DNA from: Serratia nevei
GTDB taxonomy: Bacteria > Pseudomonadota > Gammaproteobacteria > Enterobacterales > Enterobacteriaceae
DNA length: 64,000 bases
Assembly (NCBI RefSeq): GCF_024160145.1
Contig: NZ_JAMYWQ010000002.1
Span: 1-64,000 of the forward strand
Reading direction: 5' to 3'
Every line of letters starts with the position of its first letter. Position 1 is the stretch's first letter. A program made the translations under genes and the position numbers. The notes under the pieces were generated by a model that saw only the letters and a program-made list of their open reading frames with translations, made no database searches and was not told where the DNA came from. This document shows positions 55,825 to 64,000 of this stretch, piece after piece.

Positions 55825-57249
55825 CTATCGGCGCCGCAGCATGACCTTGAGCACCGCGTCCGCCAGCTTGCCGAACGGCGCACGCAGCAGATCGGTGAAG
55901 TGCCAACGGCTTTGGATGAAGATGCCTTTGGCGTGGCTCAGCGCCCGGAAGCCTTCGATGCCGTGGCAGGCCCCCATGCCGCTGGGGCCGATGCCGCCGA
56001 ACGGCAGATCGTCCTGGGCGAAGTGCAGCAGGGTGGCGTTGACGCTGACGTTGCCGGAGGTGGTGCGCGCCAGCAGCCTGTCCTGCAGGGGGCCGCCTGG
56101 GCCAAAGTAGTACAGCGCCAGCGGGCGCGGCCCGGCGTTGATAATGTCGATCGTTTCATCAAAGGCGGCGTAGGTGCGCACCGGCAGCAGCGGCCCGAAG
56201 ATCTCCTCTTGCATGATCCGGCTGTCGTCGGGGGCGCCGACGATCAGCGTGGGGGCGAGGGTTTTCGGCCGTTCAGACGCTGATTCCGGGCGGTGGCCCA
56301 CCGGAACGATCCGCGCACCCCGTGCCTGCGCGTCGGCGAGCAGATCCTGCAAACGGCGGCAGTGCCTGTCGTTGATGATGGCGCCGTAGTCATGGCTCGT
56401 CGGCCCGTCGGGGTAAAGCGCTTTGACCGCCGCGTCGTAGAGCGCGATGAAGTTTTCCACATCGGCTTGATGGATCAACAGGTAATCGGGTGCGATGCAG
56501 GTTTGGCCCGCGTTCGACAGCTTGCCGAACGCCAGGCTGCTAACGGTTCTGGCGGTGAGCGCGCCGGGCGCCACGACGGCGGGGCTTTTGCCGCCCAGCT
56601 CGAGCGTCAAGGGCACCAGATTCTCGCCGGCCGCCTGCATGACCTGGCGGCCGATCGCCGTGCTGCCGGTGAACACCAGGTGATCGAACGCCAGTGTGCT
56701 GAAACCGGCCCCGACGTCCGGGCCGCCGGTCACCACCGCGACCTCATCGGCGGAAAACAGCGCCGCCAGCATCGTTTCGATGAGTTGGCTGGTGCACGGC
56801 GTGAGCTCCGAAGGTTTCAGCATCACGCGGTTGCCGGCGGCCAGGGCGGTGGCCAGCGGGATGAAGATTAACGACAACGGGTAGTTCCACGGCGCCATAA
56901 CGCCAATCACGCCCTTGGGCTGGTATTGCACATAGGCGCGCCCGGCCTGATACGGCAGAGCGACGTGGCGGCGTTCCGGCCGCATAAAACGCTTCAGGTG
57001 GCGCAGCAGATAATCGATCGCCTGCACGGTAACCAGGATTTCCAGGATGTCGGTTTCGTAAGGCGAGCGGTGGCCGAAGTCCGCGCTGACGGCCGCTGTC
57101 AGCGCGCCGCGCTGGGCCAAAATGGCGCACCGCAGGCGGCGCAGGGCGGCTTTGCGCTGAGCGATCGTCGGGGCGCCGTCGCGCAGGAAGGCATGGCGCT
57201 GGGCGGCAAGCCGTTGCTCCATCGTCATGAGGATGTCATCTCCCTGCAC
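55825..57249 (-). CDS. Coniferyl-aldehyde-dehydrogenase-like aldehyde dehydrogenase
   Basis: This 474-residue NAD(P)-dependent dehydrogenase has Glu in LTLELGGKSPAVV and catalytic Cys in GKLSNAGQTCIAPDY, with APWNYPLSLIFIPLATALAA and the short C-terminus typical of the CalB/class 3 branch. The GTG at 57249 follows AGGAGA at seven bases and is preferred; ATG 57228 has no good site. It is divergent from the alpha/beta hydrolase gene across 199 bp. The natural aldehyde is unknown; aromatic or fatty aldehydes are usual. Confidence 0.88.
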   Translation of the reverse strand: MQGDDILMTMEQRLAAQRHAFLRDGAPTIAQRKAALRRLRCAILAQRGALTAAVSADFGHRSPYETDILEILVTVQAIDYLLRHLKRFMRPERRHVALPYQAGRAYVQYQPKGVIGVMAPWNYPLSLIFIPLATALAAGNRVMLKPSELTPCTSQLIETMLAALFSADEVAVVTGGPDVGAGFSTLAFDHLVFTGSTAIGRQVMQAAGENLVPLTLELGGKSPAVVAPGALTARTVSSLAFGKLSNAGQTCIAPDYLLIHQADVENFIALYDAAVKALYPDGPTSHDYGAIINDRHCRRLQDLLADAQARGARIVPVGHRPESASERPKTLAPTLIVGAPDDSRIMQEEIFGPLLPVRTYAAFDETIDIINAGPRPLALYYFGPGGPLQDRLLARTTSGNVSVNATLLHFAQDDLPFGGIGPSGMGACHGIEGFRALSHAKGIFIQSRWHFTDLLRAPFGKLADAVLKVMLRRR

Positions 57250-57448
57250 TTGAATTCTCCTGATGCCGAGTGAAAACGGGAATGCGGTTTGCCGAATCCT
57301 GTTTGACCTTAAAGTGAGCTTTAAACCTATACTCGTTAAACGATCAACGCAAGATCGTCGGCCAACCGGGATGAGGGAGCCAGAGATCCCGGCGCCGCGC
57401 GCAGTATAAACCTTCTTTTTTAACCATAGTGTAAATGGGAGAAACGAC

Positions 57449-58279
57449 ATGGGTTATGTAACGACCAGCGATGGCGTCGAGATTTTCTACAAGGATTGGG
57501 GCCCCAAAAACGGCAAGGTTATCTACTTCCACCACGGCTGGCCGCTGTCCAGCGATGACTGGGATGCCCAGATGCTGTTCTTCGTGAACAAAGGGTTCCG
57601 CGTGGTGGCGCACGATCGCCGCGGCCACGGCCGCTCCAGCCAGGTGTCGGAAGGGCACGACATGGACCACTACGCCGATGACGTCGCCGCGGTGGTAAAA
57701 CACCTGGGCGTGCAGGGCGCGATGCACGTGGGCCACTCGACGGGCGGCGGCGAAGTGGTGCGCTATATCGTGCGCCACGGCGAGGACAAGGTCTCCAAAG
57801 CGGTGCTGATCAGCGCGGTGCCGCCGCTGATGGTAAAAACCGACGCCAATCCGCAGGGCACCCCCAAAGCGGTGTTCGATGATTTCCAGGCGCAGCTGGC
57901 CGCCAACCGGGCGCAGTTCTATTACGACGTGCCCGCCGGCCCGTTCTACGGCTATAACCGCCCGGGCGCCAAACCCTCTGAGGCGATTATCTGGAACTGG
58001 TGGCGCCAGGGCATGATGGGCGGCGCCAAGGCGCACTACGATGGCATCGTCGCCTTCTCGCAGACCGATTTCACCGAGGATCTCAAGAAGATTGCCATTC
58101 CGGTGCTGGTGATCCACGGCGACGACGATCAGGTGGTGCCTTATCAGGACTCCGGTGTGCTGTCGGCCAAGCTGGTTCAGCATGGCACGCTCCATACCTA
58201 TAAGGGCGCGCCGCACGGCATCCCGACCACCCATGCCGATCAGGTCAACGCCGATCTGCTGGCGTTCGTGAACCGCTAA
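57449..58279 (+). CDS. Alpha/beta hydrolase, non-heme chloroperoxidase/esterase-like
   Basis: This 276-residue enzyme has an intact triad: Ser97 in GHSTGGGEVVRY, Asp in IHGDDDQVVPY and His in GAPHGIPTTHADQ. HHGWPLSSDDWDAQ gives the oxyanion hole. It is a close paralogue of the Ser-to-Ala protein at 46403. Such enzymes hydrolyse esters and can make peracids. It is followed after 121 bp by hchA. Confidence 0.92.
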   Translation: MGYVTTSDGVEIFYKDWGPKNGKVIYFHHGWPLSSDDWDAQMLFFVNKGFRVVAHDRRGHGRSSQVSEGHDMDHYADDVAAVVKHLGVQGAMHVGHSTGGGEVVRYIVRHGEDKVSKAVLISAVPPLMVKTDANPQGTPKAVFDDFQAQLAANRAQFYYDVPAGPFYGYNRPGAKPSEAIIWNWWRQGMMGGAKAHYDGIVAFSQTDFTEDLKKIAIPVLVIHGDDDQVVPYQDSGVLSAKLVQHGTLHTYKGAPHGIPTTHADQVNADLLAFVNR

Positions 58280-58400
58280 CCACATCGCCCGGGCGGAATC
58301 TCCACCGCCTGGGCGATGCTTGAGGGATATCCCGCATTGCGGCCCCGCCGGCGGTTATTTAAGCTGAAAGGGCAACGTAACGGTGAATATGGAGATAATC

Positions 58401-59276
58401 ATGACTGATTCAGTGTCGAACGATCGTAATCCTACCCCGGATGTGGCGGAAGACAACGCGTTCTTCCCATCGCCTTACTCCCTCAGCCAGTACACCTCGT
58501 CCAAAACCGACTTCGCGGGCGCCAGCTACCCGAACGCCTATCGCGGCGGCAAGTGGAAGGTGCTGATGATCGCCTCGCAGGAGCGCTACCTGCTGATGCA
58601 AAACGGCAAGTTCTTCTCCACCGGCAACCACCCGGTCGAGATGCTGTTGCCGATGTATCACCTGGATCTGGCCGGTTTCGAAATCGATATCGCCACGCCG
58701 TCCGGCGATCCGGTGAAGCTGGAGATGTGGGCGTTCCCGCAGGAAGATGAAGCGGTCAAGGCCACCTACGAGAAGTACCGCAGCCAGCTCAAGCAGCCGA
58801 AAAAGCTGACGGAGGTGGTAAAGGATCTGGATGGCGGCAACTACCTCGGCGTGTTCATCCCCGGCGGCCACGGCGTGCTCAACGATATCCCGTTCAGCGA
58901 AGAGGTGAAAAAGACCCTGCACTGGGCGCACGACAACGATCGCTACGTGATTTCGCTGTGCCACGGGCCGGCGGGCTTGCTGGCGGCCGGCATCGGCGAG
59001 CGCAAAGAGGATTTCCTCTATCGCGGCTATGAGATGTGCGTGTTCCCGGACTCGCTCGATACCGGCGCCAACATCGACATCGGTTACATCCCCGGCCCGA
59101 TGCCCTGGCTGGTGGGCGAACGCCTGCGCGAGCGGGGCGTCAAGATCGTCAACGCCGGCATCACCGGCAAGGTGCATAAAGATCGGCGCCTGCTGACCGG
59201 CGACAGCCCGCTGGCCTCCAACAACCTCGGCAAACTGGCGGCGGAGACGCTGTTGGCCGACGTCGCCGCGCGATGA
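58401..59276 (+). CDS. hchA: Glyoxalase III / protein deglycase HchA (Hsp31)
   Basis: This 291-residue DJ-1 superfamily protein matches Hch[51 protein letters not shown], nucleophile Cys in [13 protein letters not shown], and [12 protein letters not shown]. It handles methylglyoxal and acts as a stress chaperone. ATG 58401 follows GGAGA at five bases; the frame to 58383 is not needed. With katG and the aldehyde dehydrogenase nearby, the region is enriched in stress functions. Confidence 0.95.
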   Translation: MTDSVSNDRNPTPDVAEDNAFFPSPYSLSQYTSSKTDFAGASYPNAYRGGKWKVLMIASQERYLLMQNGKFFSTGNHPVEMLLPMYHLDLAGFEIDIATPSGDPVKLEMWAFPQEDEAVKATYEKYRSQLKQPKKLTEVVKDLDGGNYLGVFIPGGHGVLNDIPFSEEVKKTLHWAHDNDRYVISLCHGPAGLLAAGIGERKEDFLYRGYEMCVFPDSLDTGANIDIGYIPGPMPWLVGERLRERGVKIVNAGITGKVHKDRRLLTGDSPLASNNLGKLAAETLLADVAAR

Positions 59277-59286
59277 GCGCGAGCCG

Positions 59287-60177
59287 TTAGCCCGCCGCCA
59301 TTTGCCGCAGCAGCCACTCGCGCAGCGCAATGATATCGGGGCGCTGCGCAGTTTCTTCGGTGGCTACCAGGTAATAGTTGGCGCCGGGTAACGACATCTC
59401 GAACGGCGCGGCCAGCACGCCGCGCTGCAACAAATCGCGCGCCAGCAGCCGGCTGGCGATCACCACCCCCTGGCCCGCCACCGCCGCCTGCAGCGCATGC
59501 GTCTCGTCGCTGAAGGTCAGCCCCGTTTCCACGTTCAACCCTTCCGGCCCGTAGCGCCGCCGCCAGTTTTCCCAGGTCGGTGCGTCGGCGGGCACCTGCC
59601 GATGCTCTACGTGAAACAGCGTTACCCGCTGCAAATCCTCGCTGCGCTCCAGCGCCAGCGCCGGGCTGGCCACCACGATAAAGCGATCCTCATGCAGCAG
59701 GGTGCAGGGCAGATCGCTTTCCGGCGTCTCACGGTAGCGGATGGCGACGTCCACGGTGCGCTGGCTGAGATCGACGCGCTCGACGCTGGTGTGCAGGCGC
59801 AGATCGATGGCGGGAAACTCCGCCTTGAAATCCGCCAGGCGCGGCACCAGCCAGTGGGTGAGAAAATTGGAGGTGGTGGTGACGGTCAGCGCCGGCGGCA
59901 GCTGGGCGCGAGTGATTTGGGCGACGGATTGTTCCAGCGCGGCAAAGGCGCGCTGGGTGCCGGCATACAGGATCTCGCCGGTCTCGGTCAGGCTGACGCC
60001 CTGCGCGCTGCGCTCGCACACGCGGCATGCCAGCACCGACTCCAGCAGCTTGATCTGATGGCTGACCGCCGTCGCGCTGACGCCCAGCTCCTCGGCGGCC
60101 AGCTTGAAGCTGCGGCAGCCGGCCACGGCGTGGAAGGCGCGCAGCGCGCCCAGCGGCGGCAAACGGGGTTTTCTCAT
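59287..60177 (-). CDS. LysR-type regulator, GcvA-like
   Basis: This 296-residue regulator has LPPLGALRAFHAVAGCRSFK and LGVSATAVSHQIKLLE as its helix-turn-helix, and the GcvA/AmpR-type effector core (LPPALTVTTTSNFLTHWLVP; LRLHTSVERVDLSQRTVDVA). Its stop lies 10 bp from the hchA stop, convergent. Its start faces the membrane-protein gene at 60306 across 128 bp, its most likely target. Confidence 0.92.
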   Translation of the reverse strand: MRKPRLPPLGALRAFHAVAGCRSFKLAAEELGVSATAVSHQIKLLESVLACRVCERSAQGVSLTETGEILYAGTQRAFAALEQSVAQITRAQLPPALTVTTTSNFLTHWLVPRLADFKAEFPAIDLRLHTSVERVDLSQRTVDVAIRYRETPESDLPCTLLHEDRFIVVASPALALERSEDLQRVTLFHVEHRQVPADAPTWENWRRRYGPEGLNVETGLTFSDETHALQAAVAGQGVVIASRLLARDLLQRGVLAAPFEMSLPGANYYLVATEETAQRPDIIALREWLLRQMAAG

Positions 60178-60305
60178 GGCTGAGTTATTCTCATCTAAGG
60201 CTGAAAACTATGAGTTTGTCTGACCGATTATACAAGAGATAGGCTACCGACATGTGAATACGGGAATGAATTTATTTCATCATTTCCACATATCGGGAGT
60301 GAACG

Positions 60306-60878
60306 ATGAGCATGTATATCAACAACGGCGCACTGGGCGCCATGGAACACTCGGGGGCGGCGACGAGCGCCCTGGCGCTGAGCGTGCCGGTCGCGGCGGG
60401 CACCTTGCTGCTGGAGGCGGAGAGCCTGCTGGGCATCGGCGCAACGCTGATGCTGCTAATGGCATTGGCGCTGGCGTTTCTCGGCGGCGCCACGCTGGCC
60501 CGCTGGCAGCCGCTGCGCAACCGGCCTGCGCTGGTCATTCTCCGCTACGGCTTTTTGCTGGCGGCGGCGGGGTGGCTATTCACGCTGCTGATGCTGTTCG
60601 GCGGCCACGGCTGGCCGATTCTGCTGGCGGGCGTCGCTCTCGGCGGCCTGGGGCAGGGCGTGGCCTATCGCACGGCGGTGGGGGAGAGAGCGGCGTTCGC
60701 CGTGGCGTGCAGGCTGGCGACGGTGGTGAGCATCGTGGCCGTGGTGGTTGCCGCGTTGCTGATTCAAACCTACGCCGCGCCGGGCGCGAGAGGAAGCTGT
60801 TTCGCGCTGGCGTTGCTGGTCGATCTGGCGCTGTTGGGGGCGTTGATGGCGCGGGTTGCGGAGCGGGATGGGGCCTGA
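60306..60878 (+). CDS. Half-size multi-pass membrane protein, MFS-like
   Basis: This 190-residue protein has about five to six hydrophobic helices, with ILLAGVALGGLGQGVAYRTA resembling the glycine-rich helix of MFS transporters. It is half the usual MFS length, yet has a clean start (GGGAG six bases before ATG 60306) and stop, so it may be a genuine short protein or the remnant of a larger transporter. I cannot name a function. The divergent LysR gene suggests regulated expression. Confidence 0.6.
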   Translation: MSMYINNGALGAMEHSGAATSALALSVPVAAGTLLLEAESLLGIGATLMLLMALALAFLGGATLARWQPLRNRPALVILRYGFLLAAAGWLFTLLMLFGGHGWPILLAGVALGGLGQGVAYRTAVGERAAFAVACRLATVVSIVAVVVAALLIQTYAAPGARGSCFALALLVDLALLGALMARVAERDGA

Positions 60879-60900
60879 GCCGCCGCGCTGAAGGTAAACA

Positions 60901-60923
60901 GCCCGCCGGTAAACCCGGCGGGC
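60901..60923. terminator. Terminator between convergent genes at 60.9 kb
   Basis: GCCCGCCGG (60901-60909) and CCGGCGGGC (60915-60923) form a perfect 9-bp stem with loop TAAAC. It lies five bases past the end of the leftward RTX-like gene and 22 bp after the rightward membrane-protein gene, so it can serve both. Confidence 0.8.
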
Positions 60924-60928
60924 TTCGC

Positions 60929-62635
60929 TTAGGCGGCCGCGAGCTCTTGCGGCGTAACGGTTTGCAAGCCGACGAGCTGAATGGCCGGCTGCTCCAGCGT
61001 GATGCCGAAGTCGCCTTGTGCCCAATTGTAGATATTGACGACGTGCTGATTGAGCGCGCTTTCGCCCTGCATGAATATCGACAGATCCTGCGTATGGGTT
61101 TGCGCGTTGTAGTTCAGCGAGAAGCTGCTGTTTGAGCCTTCGGTGCCGAAGGCCAGCAGGTGGTTATCGATAGACAGGGAAGAGGCCTGTAAAAAGCCCA
61201 GCTCAAAGCTGTCGTCGATGTAGATATTGTGGGTCTGCTTTACGGGAATATTCAGCAGGCTGTTGGGGAAAGGCACATCGTTGGACAGCATGCTCAGGTT
61301 CACGCCGAGATAATCCTGCGGCGCGCTCCCACCCGGCGCAGTGGTATAGCCGTGCTCGAAGCGAATCTCGCTGGAGCCTTTGCCCAGGTTGACCTCCAGG
61401 CCGTTGGCCGGCGTCAGCACCCGATCGTTAAAGGTGACGTTATCCTTAAAGTCCGTCAGCTTCACCGCCTCGATGTTGTACAGCCCGTCCTTAAAGCCAT
61501 ACAGTCCGATGCCGTTTTTCTCGATCACCCCGCGCCCGCCGTAGCTGCCCTGGGCGTCAAACTTCAGGTTTACCCCGTGCGACAGGCTGGAATAATCGAC
61601 CGTATCATGGCCGCTGCCGCCGTCGATGACCGTCCAGCCGTAGTTGCCGGCGTTGTTTTGCCAGCCGCGCGGTACGCTGATGGTGTCGTCGCCGCTGCCG
61701 GTGTTAACGGCGATATTGCCGAACGCCAGCGTGAAATCATCGTCATACAGCGTACCGACGCGGTACAGATTCGGCGTGGACAGCACGTCGGCAATGTCGT
61801 TGAAAATCGCCGAGCCGATATCCAGCTTGCCGGGAATGAGGCTGCCGCCGCCGGTCACGCTGCTGCCGTAGGATTCGGTGTAGAAATCACGCGCCGCTTC
61901 GGCGGCGAGGCGGATGGTCTCGTGGCCAATGCCGAGGGTGGTTAAATAGGTGGGCACTTCGCCTGCCAGCAGCGTTTCAACCACGTAACTGAGGTTTTTC
62001 ATCTGCATGGAGACCTGCGCCGCCGCAATCAAATCGTAGGTGCCGCTTTCGACCTTAAAAGGCGAGGTGTCGTTGGTGGCCACCCATTCGGTAAAGAACG
62101 AGGTGTCGCCTAAATAAGAGAACAGCGTGGTGCCGGCCCAGGGCGAATAGTTGGGGGCGCCAGTCGAGGAGGCATCGGTGAACACCTCGGACGCCGCCGC
62201 GCCGGCGTCAATCAGGCCGACCTCGTGAATGTCCGGCACTTTGGCGCTGGTGGGCGGGGCATCCGGCAGCGGCGCGTTGGGATCGCTGCTCAGATCGACG
62301 CCAAACAGCGTCTTGGCGAAGTTCTTGGCGATGTTGTCGGAAGCATTCTGGATGCGCGTTTCCCAGTCATCGGGCACATGCCCGGTGCGCAGCTCATACT
62401 GCAGCTTGGTTTGGTCGCGAATGTAATGGGCAAACGCCCCCTGATTCGAGTTCACGCCATAGGCGCCTTTGATCCAGGTATACACCGCGATATCCACGCC
62501 CTGAATAGGTTGGTTGGCATGGTTGGGATCGGTGAGCGCATCGACGGAGGCGGCATACACGGCCGGCCAGTCGCCGGCTTTGGCGGCCTCCCAAATCGCT
62601 TGCAGTTTTTCTCGGTCGGTAATGACGTAAGCCAT
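60929..62635 (-). CDS. RTX-like protein, probable type I secretion substrate
   Basis: This 568-residue acidic protein has no N-terminal signal peptide. Two calcium-binding nonapeptide-like repeats occur near residues 310-345 (NTGSGDDTISV and IDGGSGHDTVDYSSL). The C-terminal 200 residues are beta-rich and end QTVTPQELAAA, consistent with an uncleaved type I secretion signal. The N-terminal 250 residues are helical and not recognised. AAGGAG lies eight bases before ATG 62635. No secretion genes are adjacent, so an unlinked ABC exporter such as the one Serratia uses for lipase and protease may serve it. Confidence 0.7.
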   Translation of the reverse strand: MAYVITDREKLQAIWEAAKAGDWPAVYAASVDALTDPNHANQPIQGVDIAVYTWIKGAYGVNSNQGAFAHYIRDQTKLQYELRTGHVPDDWETRIQNASDNIAKNFAKTLFGVDLSSDPNAPLPDAPPTSAKVPDIHEVGLIDAGAAASEVFTDASSTGAPNYSPWAGTTLFSYLGDTSFFTEWVATNDTSPFKVESGTYDLIAAAQVSMQMKNLSYVVETLLAGEVPTYLTTLGIGHETIRLAAEAARDFYTESYGSSVTGGGSLIPGKLDIGSAIFNDIADVLSTPNLYRVGTLYDDDFTLAFGNIAVNTGSGDDTISVPRGWQNNAGNYGWTVIDGGSGHDTVDYSSLSHGVNLKFDAQGSYGGRGVIEKNGIGLYGFKDGLYNIEAVKLTDFKDNVTFNDRVLTPANGLEVNLGKGSSEIRFEHGYTTAPGGSAPQDYLGVNLSMLSNDVPFPNSLLNIPVKQTHNIYIDDSFELGFLQASSLSIDNHLLAFGTEGSNSSFSLNYNAQTHTQDLSIFMQGESALNQHVVNIYNWAQGDFGITLEQPAIQLVGLQTVTPQELAAA

Positions 62636-63157
62636 ATAAACACTCCTTGTTGCTGAGAGATTGCTGTGAAATTCAACATGATGAATGGAGGCGCGCGATG
62701 GAATAAACCGAAACCCGTACAGCCAGAAACGCGCATGCCGCGAACCGCAGCGAACGATGGGCGGCAGGCGCCCATAGCGAAAGGATAGACGCTACTTGTC
62801 GAGTGCGAACAATTCGCTTATCGATTGTTTTTACAGGATTATTGCTGTAAATCGGCGGGTTAACCCGCGTATTGGCGTCAGGAAGGGATATCTGTCAGCT
62901 GGGTTAGGAATCTTCTTAGATAAAAGAGTGGGTTTCGCTGGGGGGCGGGCTGTTCTGGGGTTCGGTTTGCGGTGCCGGATGGGGCGATTCGTCGTGCTGA
63001 ATGTAAAAAAACCGTCCGGTAAATCAGAACGAAGTTTTGTCAGCCTGGGGGTTGCATCAGCCTTGTCGCGTTAAAGCAAAAAAAGGCCAAGAACAGACAG
63101 TTTTACTGACAAAAAATGGGCGGTCAGAATTTTATTCTTAGGAACTGATCAAATCAT

Positions 63158-63173
63158 AAGCAAACGTTTGCTT
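63158..63173. promoter_or_regulatory. PurR/LacI-type operator palindrome
   Basis: AAGCAAACGTTTGCTT is a perfect 16-bp palindrome centred on CG and fits the PurR consensus ANGCAAACGTTTNCNT. It lies about 220 bp before the SbnA-like gene and 60 bp before the promoter-like pair at 63233-63260. PurR or another LacI-family protein could bind. Confidence 0.6.
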
Positions 63174-63232
63174 TTAAGTTGGCCTTAGCCGTTAAGTAAA
63201 GCTTTTATAATGTGTAATGGTCTGCTTTTTTA

Positions 63233-63260
63233 TTGACGAAAGGTGGAACTGTGCTATCTA
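63233..63260 (+). promoter_or_regulatory. Sigma-70-like promoter ahead of the SbnA-like gene
   Basis: TTGACG (63233-63238) and TATCTA (63255-63260) are separated by 16 bp. A separate TATAAT lies at 63206-63211 but without a good -35 box. Confidence 0.45.
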
Positions 63261-63380
63261 TATTTACCGTTTATCAAGTTGTTAACGTTTTTAACATTAT
63301 TTTTTCTTGCAATTCATGTTGTGCAGGGAAGGTTGGGCTTACTTGCGTTGCGTGAATGGTTCAGCTTGGGGGCTGGCAAA

Positions 63381-64000
63381 TTGATCGCGAATTCTCCAAT
63401 GGAGTTATTGATTTCAAACGTTTTTATAAAACTGTCTGTTGCGAAGCATTTCCAGGTTAACCTGAAGTTAGAGGGGTTGTCCGCGACGGGCTCTATCAAG
63501 GTGAAATCAGGTTTGCGAATGATTTCACAGCTGGAGCAGCAAGGCCTGTTGCGAAAAGGCATGAAAATCATTGAAAGCTCATCCGGAAATCTTGGATTAG
63601 CGCTTTCGATGATTTGTGCCGCGAAAGGTTACTCCTTTACTTGCGTCAGCGATCCGAACATTTCCCCGCAAACCGCGCGTATCATCCAGGCTTACGGTGC
63701 GAAATTAATCATCGTAAAAGATCGTGATGCGAATGGCGGTTATCTGGCGACACGCATTAACCTGATCAAATCGTTGTTGAAACAAGACGCTGATTTGCTG
63801 TGGGTTAACCAGTACGAAAACGAAGAGAATGTTCACGCGCATTACTGTTCGACCGCTCCGGAGATTTTGGCGCAGTTTCCCGAGCCCGACTATGTCTTTA
63901 TCGGGGCGGGGACGACGGGAACGCTGGGAGGCGTGTCCCGTTACCTTCGGGAGAAAGCGCCGAAAACAAAAATCATCGCCGTTGATAGCCAAGGATCCAT
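63381..64000 (+). CDS. sbnA: SbnA-like 2,3-diaminopropionate biosynthesis protein (partial, runs off the window)
   Basis: About 207 codons are visible. The protein aligns with Staphylococcus aureus SbnA, a PLP enzyme that joins O-phosphoserine and glutamate on the way to L-2,3-diaminopropionate. PLP lysine is in ATGSIKVKSG; ESSSGNLGLALSM and DANGGYLATRI match SbnA motifs, as do VNQYENEENVHAHY and GAGTTGTLGG. Start is uncertain: TTG 63381 has GGGG about nine bases upstream; ATG 63399 lacks a site; upstream in-frame codons stay open. An SbnB-like dehydrogenase would be expected next, outside the window. Confidence 0.8.
   Translation, partial: MIANSPMELLISNVFIKLSVAKHFQVNLKLEGLSATGSIKVKSGLRMISQLEQQGLLRKGMKIIESSSGNLGLALSMICAAKGYSFTCVSDPNISPQTARIIQAYGAKLIIVKDRDANGGYLATRINLIKSLLKQDADLLWVNQYENEENVHAHYCSTAPEILAQFPEPDYVFIGAGTTGTLGGVSRYLREKAPKTKIIAVDSQGS

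Larger units (their letters stand above)
62636..63380. other. Gene-free AT-rich region before the SbnA-like gene
   Basis: No credible gene is seen in these 745 bp; a 92-codon frame at 62796-63074 lacks a ribosome site and family resemblance. The right part (63090-63330) is AT-rich and holds a perfect 16-bp palindrome and a promoter-like sequence. The left part would hold the promoter of the RTX-like gene. Confidence 0.55.

Noticed and set aside
62796..63074. A 92-codon plus-strand frame before the SbnA-like gene
   Set aside because: No ribosome binding site, low-complexity basic sequence and no recognisable domain.

Overview
The window looks like a chromosome segment of an enterobacterium of the genus Serratia, most likely the S. 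marcescens group. Coding DNA is GC-rich, most cytoplasmic genes resemble Escherichia coli orthologues (sbcB, yeeA, tmaR, sotB, hchA, lyxK-type kinase), and sbcB, yeeA and tmaR lie close together as they do in E. coli. The genus call rests on recalled gene content and style, not on a database search.

Layout. 1-127 is the end of an IS4-family insertion sequence that continues off the left edge. 160-6.9 kb is the sbcB/yeeA/tmaR backbone, interrupted by a thioester-reductase-like SDR and a divergent LexA-like repressor/amidase pair with clear TTTAGC operators. 7-10 kb holds an orphan amino-acid binding protein, an M20 amidohydrolase and its divergent LysR regulator. 10.4-19.1 kb is one catabolic operon (dehydrogenase, sugar ABC transporter, L-xylulose-type kinase, 3-epimerase, 4-epimerase, LacI repressor) that should feed a pentitol or ketopentose into D-xylulose 5-phosphate. 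19.1-22.8 kb is an AT-rich island with a SIR2-HerA anti-phage system. 22.9-25.2 kb is a LysR/serine hydrolase pair.

25.3-39.6 kb is the most interesting part: a lipid locus. The operon 37136 to 33020 encodes an acyl-AMP ligase, an NAD-dependent epimerase-type reductase, an acyl carrier protein and a serine palmitoyltransferase. The divergent gene at 37861 is a GNAT-like acyltransferase. These are the five functions known to make ceramide in Caulobacter crescentus. Next to them lie a diacylglycerol-kinase paralogue (that family can phosphorylate ceramide), three paralogous thymidylate-kinase-like P-loop proteins, a Wzx-like flippase, a CHAD-like protein, a YtfJ-like periplasmic protein, and a second pair of LptF/LptG-type permeases. 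I read this as a candidate pathway for making, phosphorylating and exporting a sphingolipid. I am not aware of one described in Serratia, and the export and kinase roles are inference.

39.6-49.3 kb contains a LysR/ModA-like binding protein/MHS-family symporter set, a higBA-type toxin-antitoxin pair on the 3' side of tRNA-Asn, an Asp/Asn beta-hydroxylase-like protein, SotB, an alpha/beta hydrolase whose nucleophile serine is replaced by alanine, DoxX and an MFS exporter fused to a monooxygenase-like domain. 49.4-53 kb has a nitronate monooxygenase, a 237-bp hairpin-rich element with terminal inverted repeats, and an outer-membrane porin/VOC pair. 53.3-60.9 kb carries KatG, an aldehyde dehydrogenase, an intact paralogue of the alpha/beta hydrolase, HchA, a LysR regulator and a half-size membrane protein. 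60.9-62.6 kb is an RTX-like exported protein. The window ends in the first part of an SbnA-like 2,3-diaminopropionate biosynthesis gene preceded by a PurR/LacI-type palindrome.
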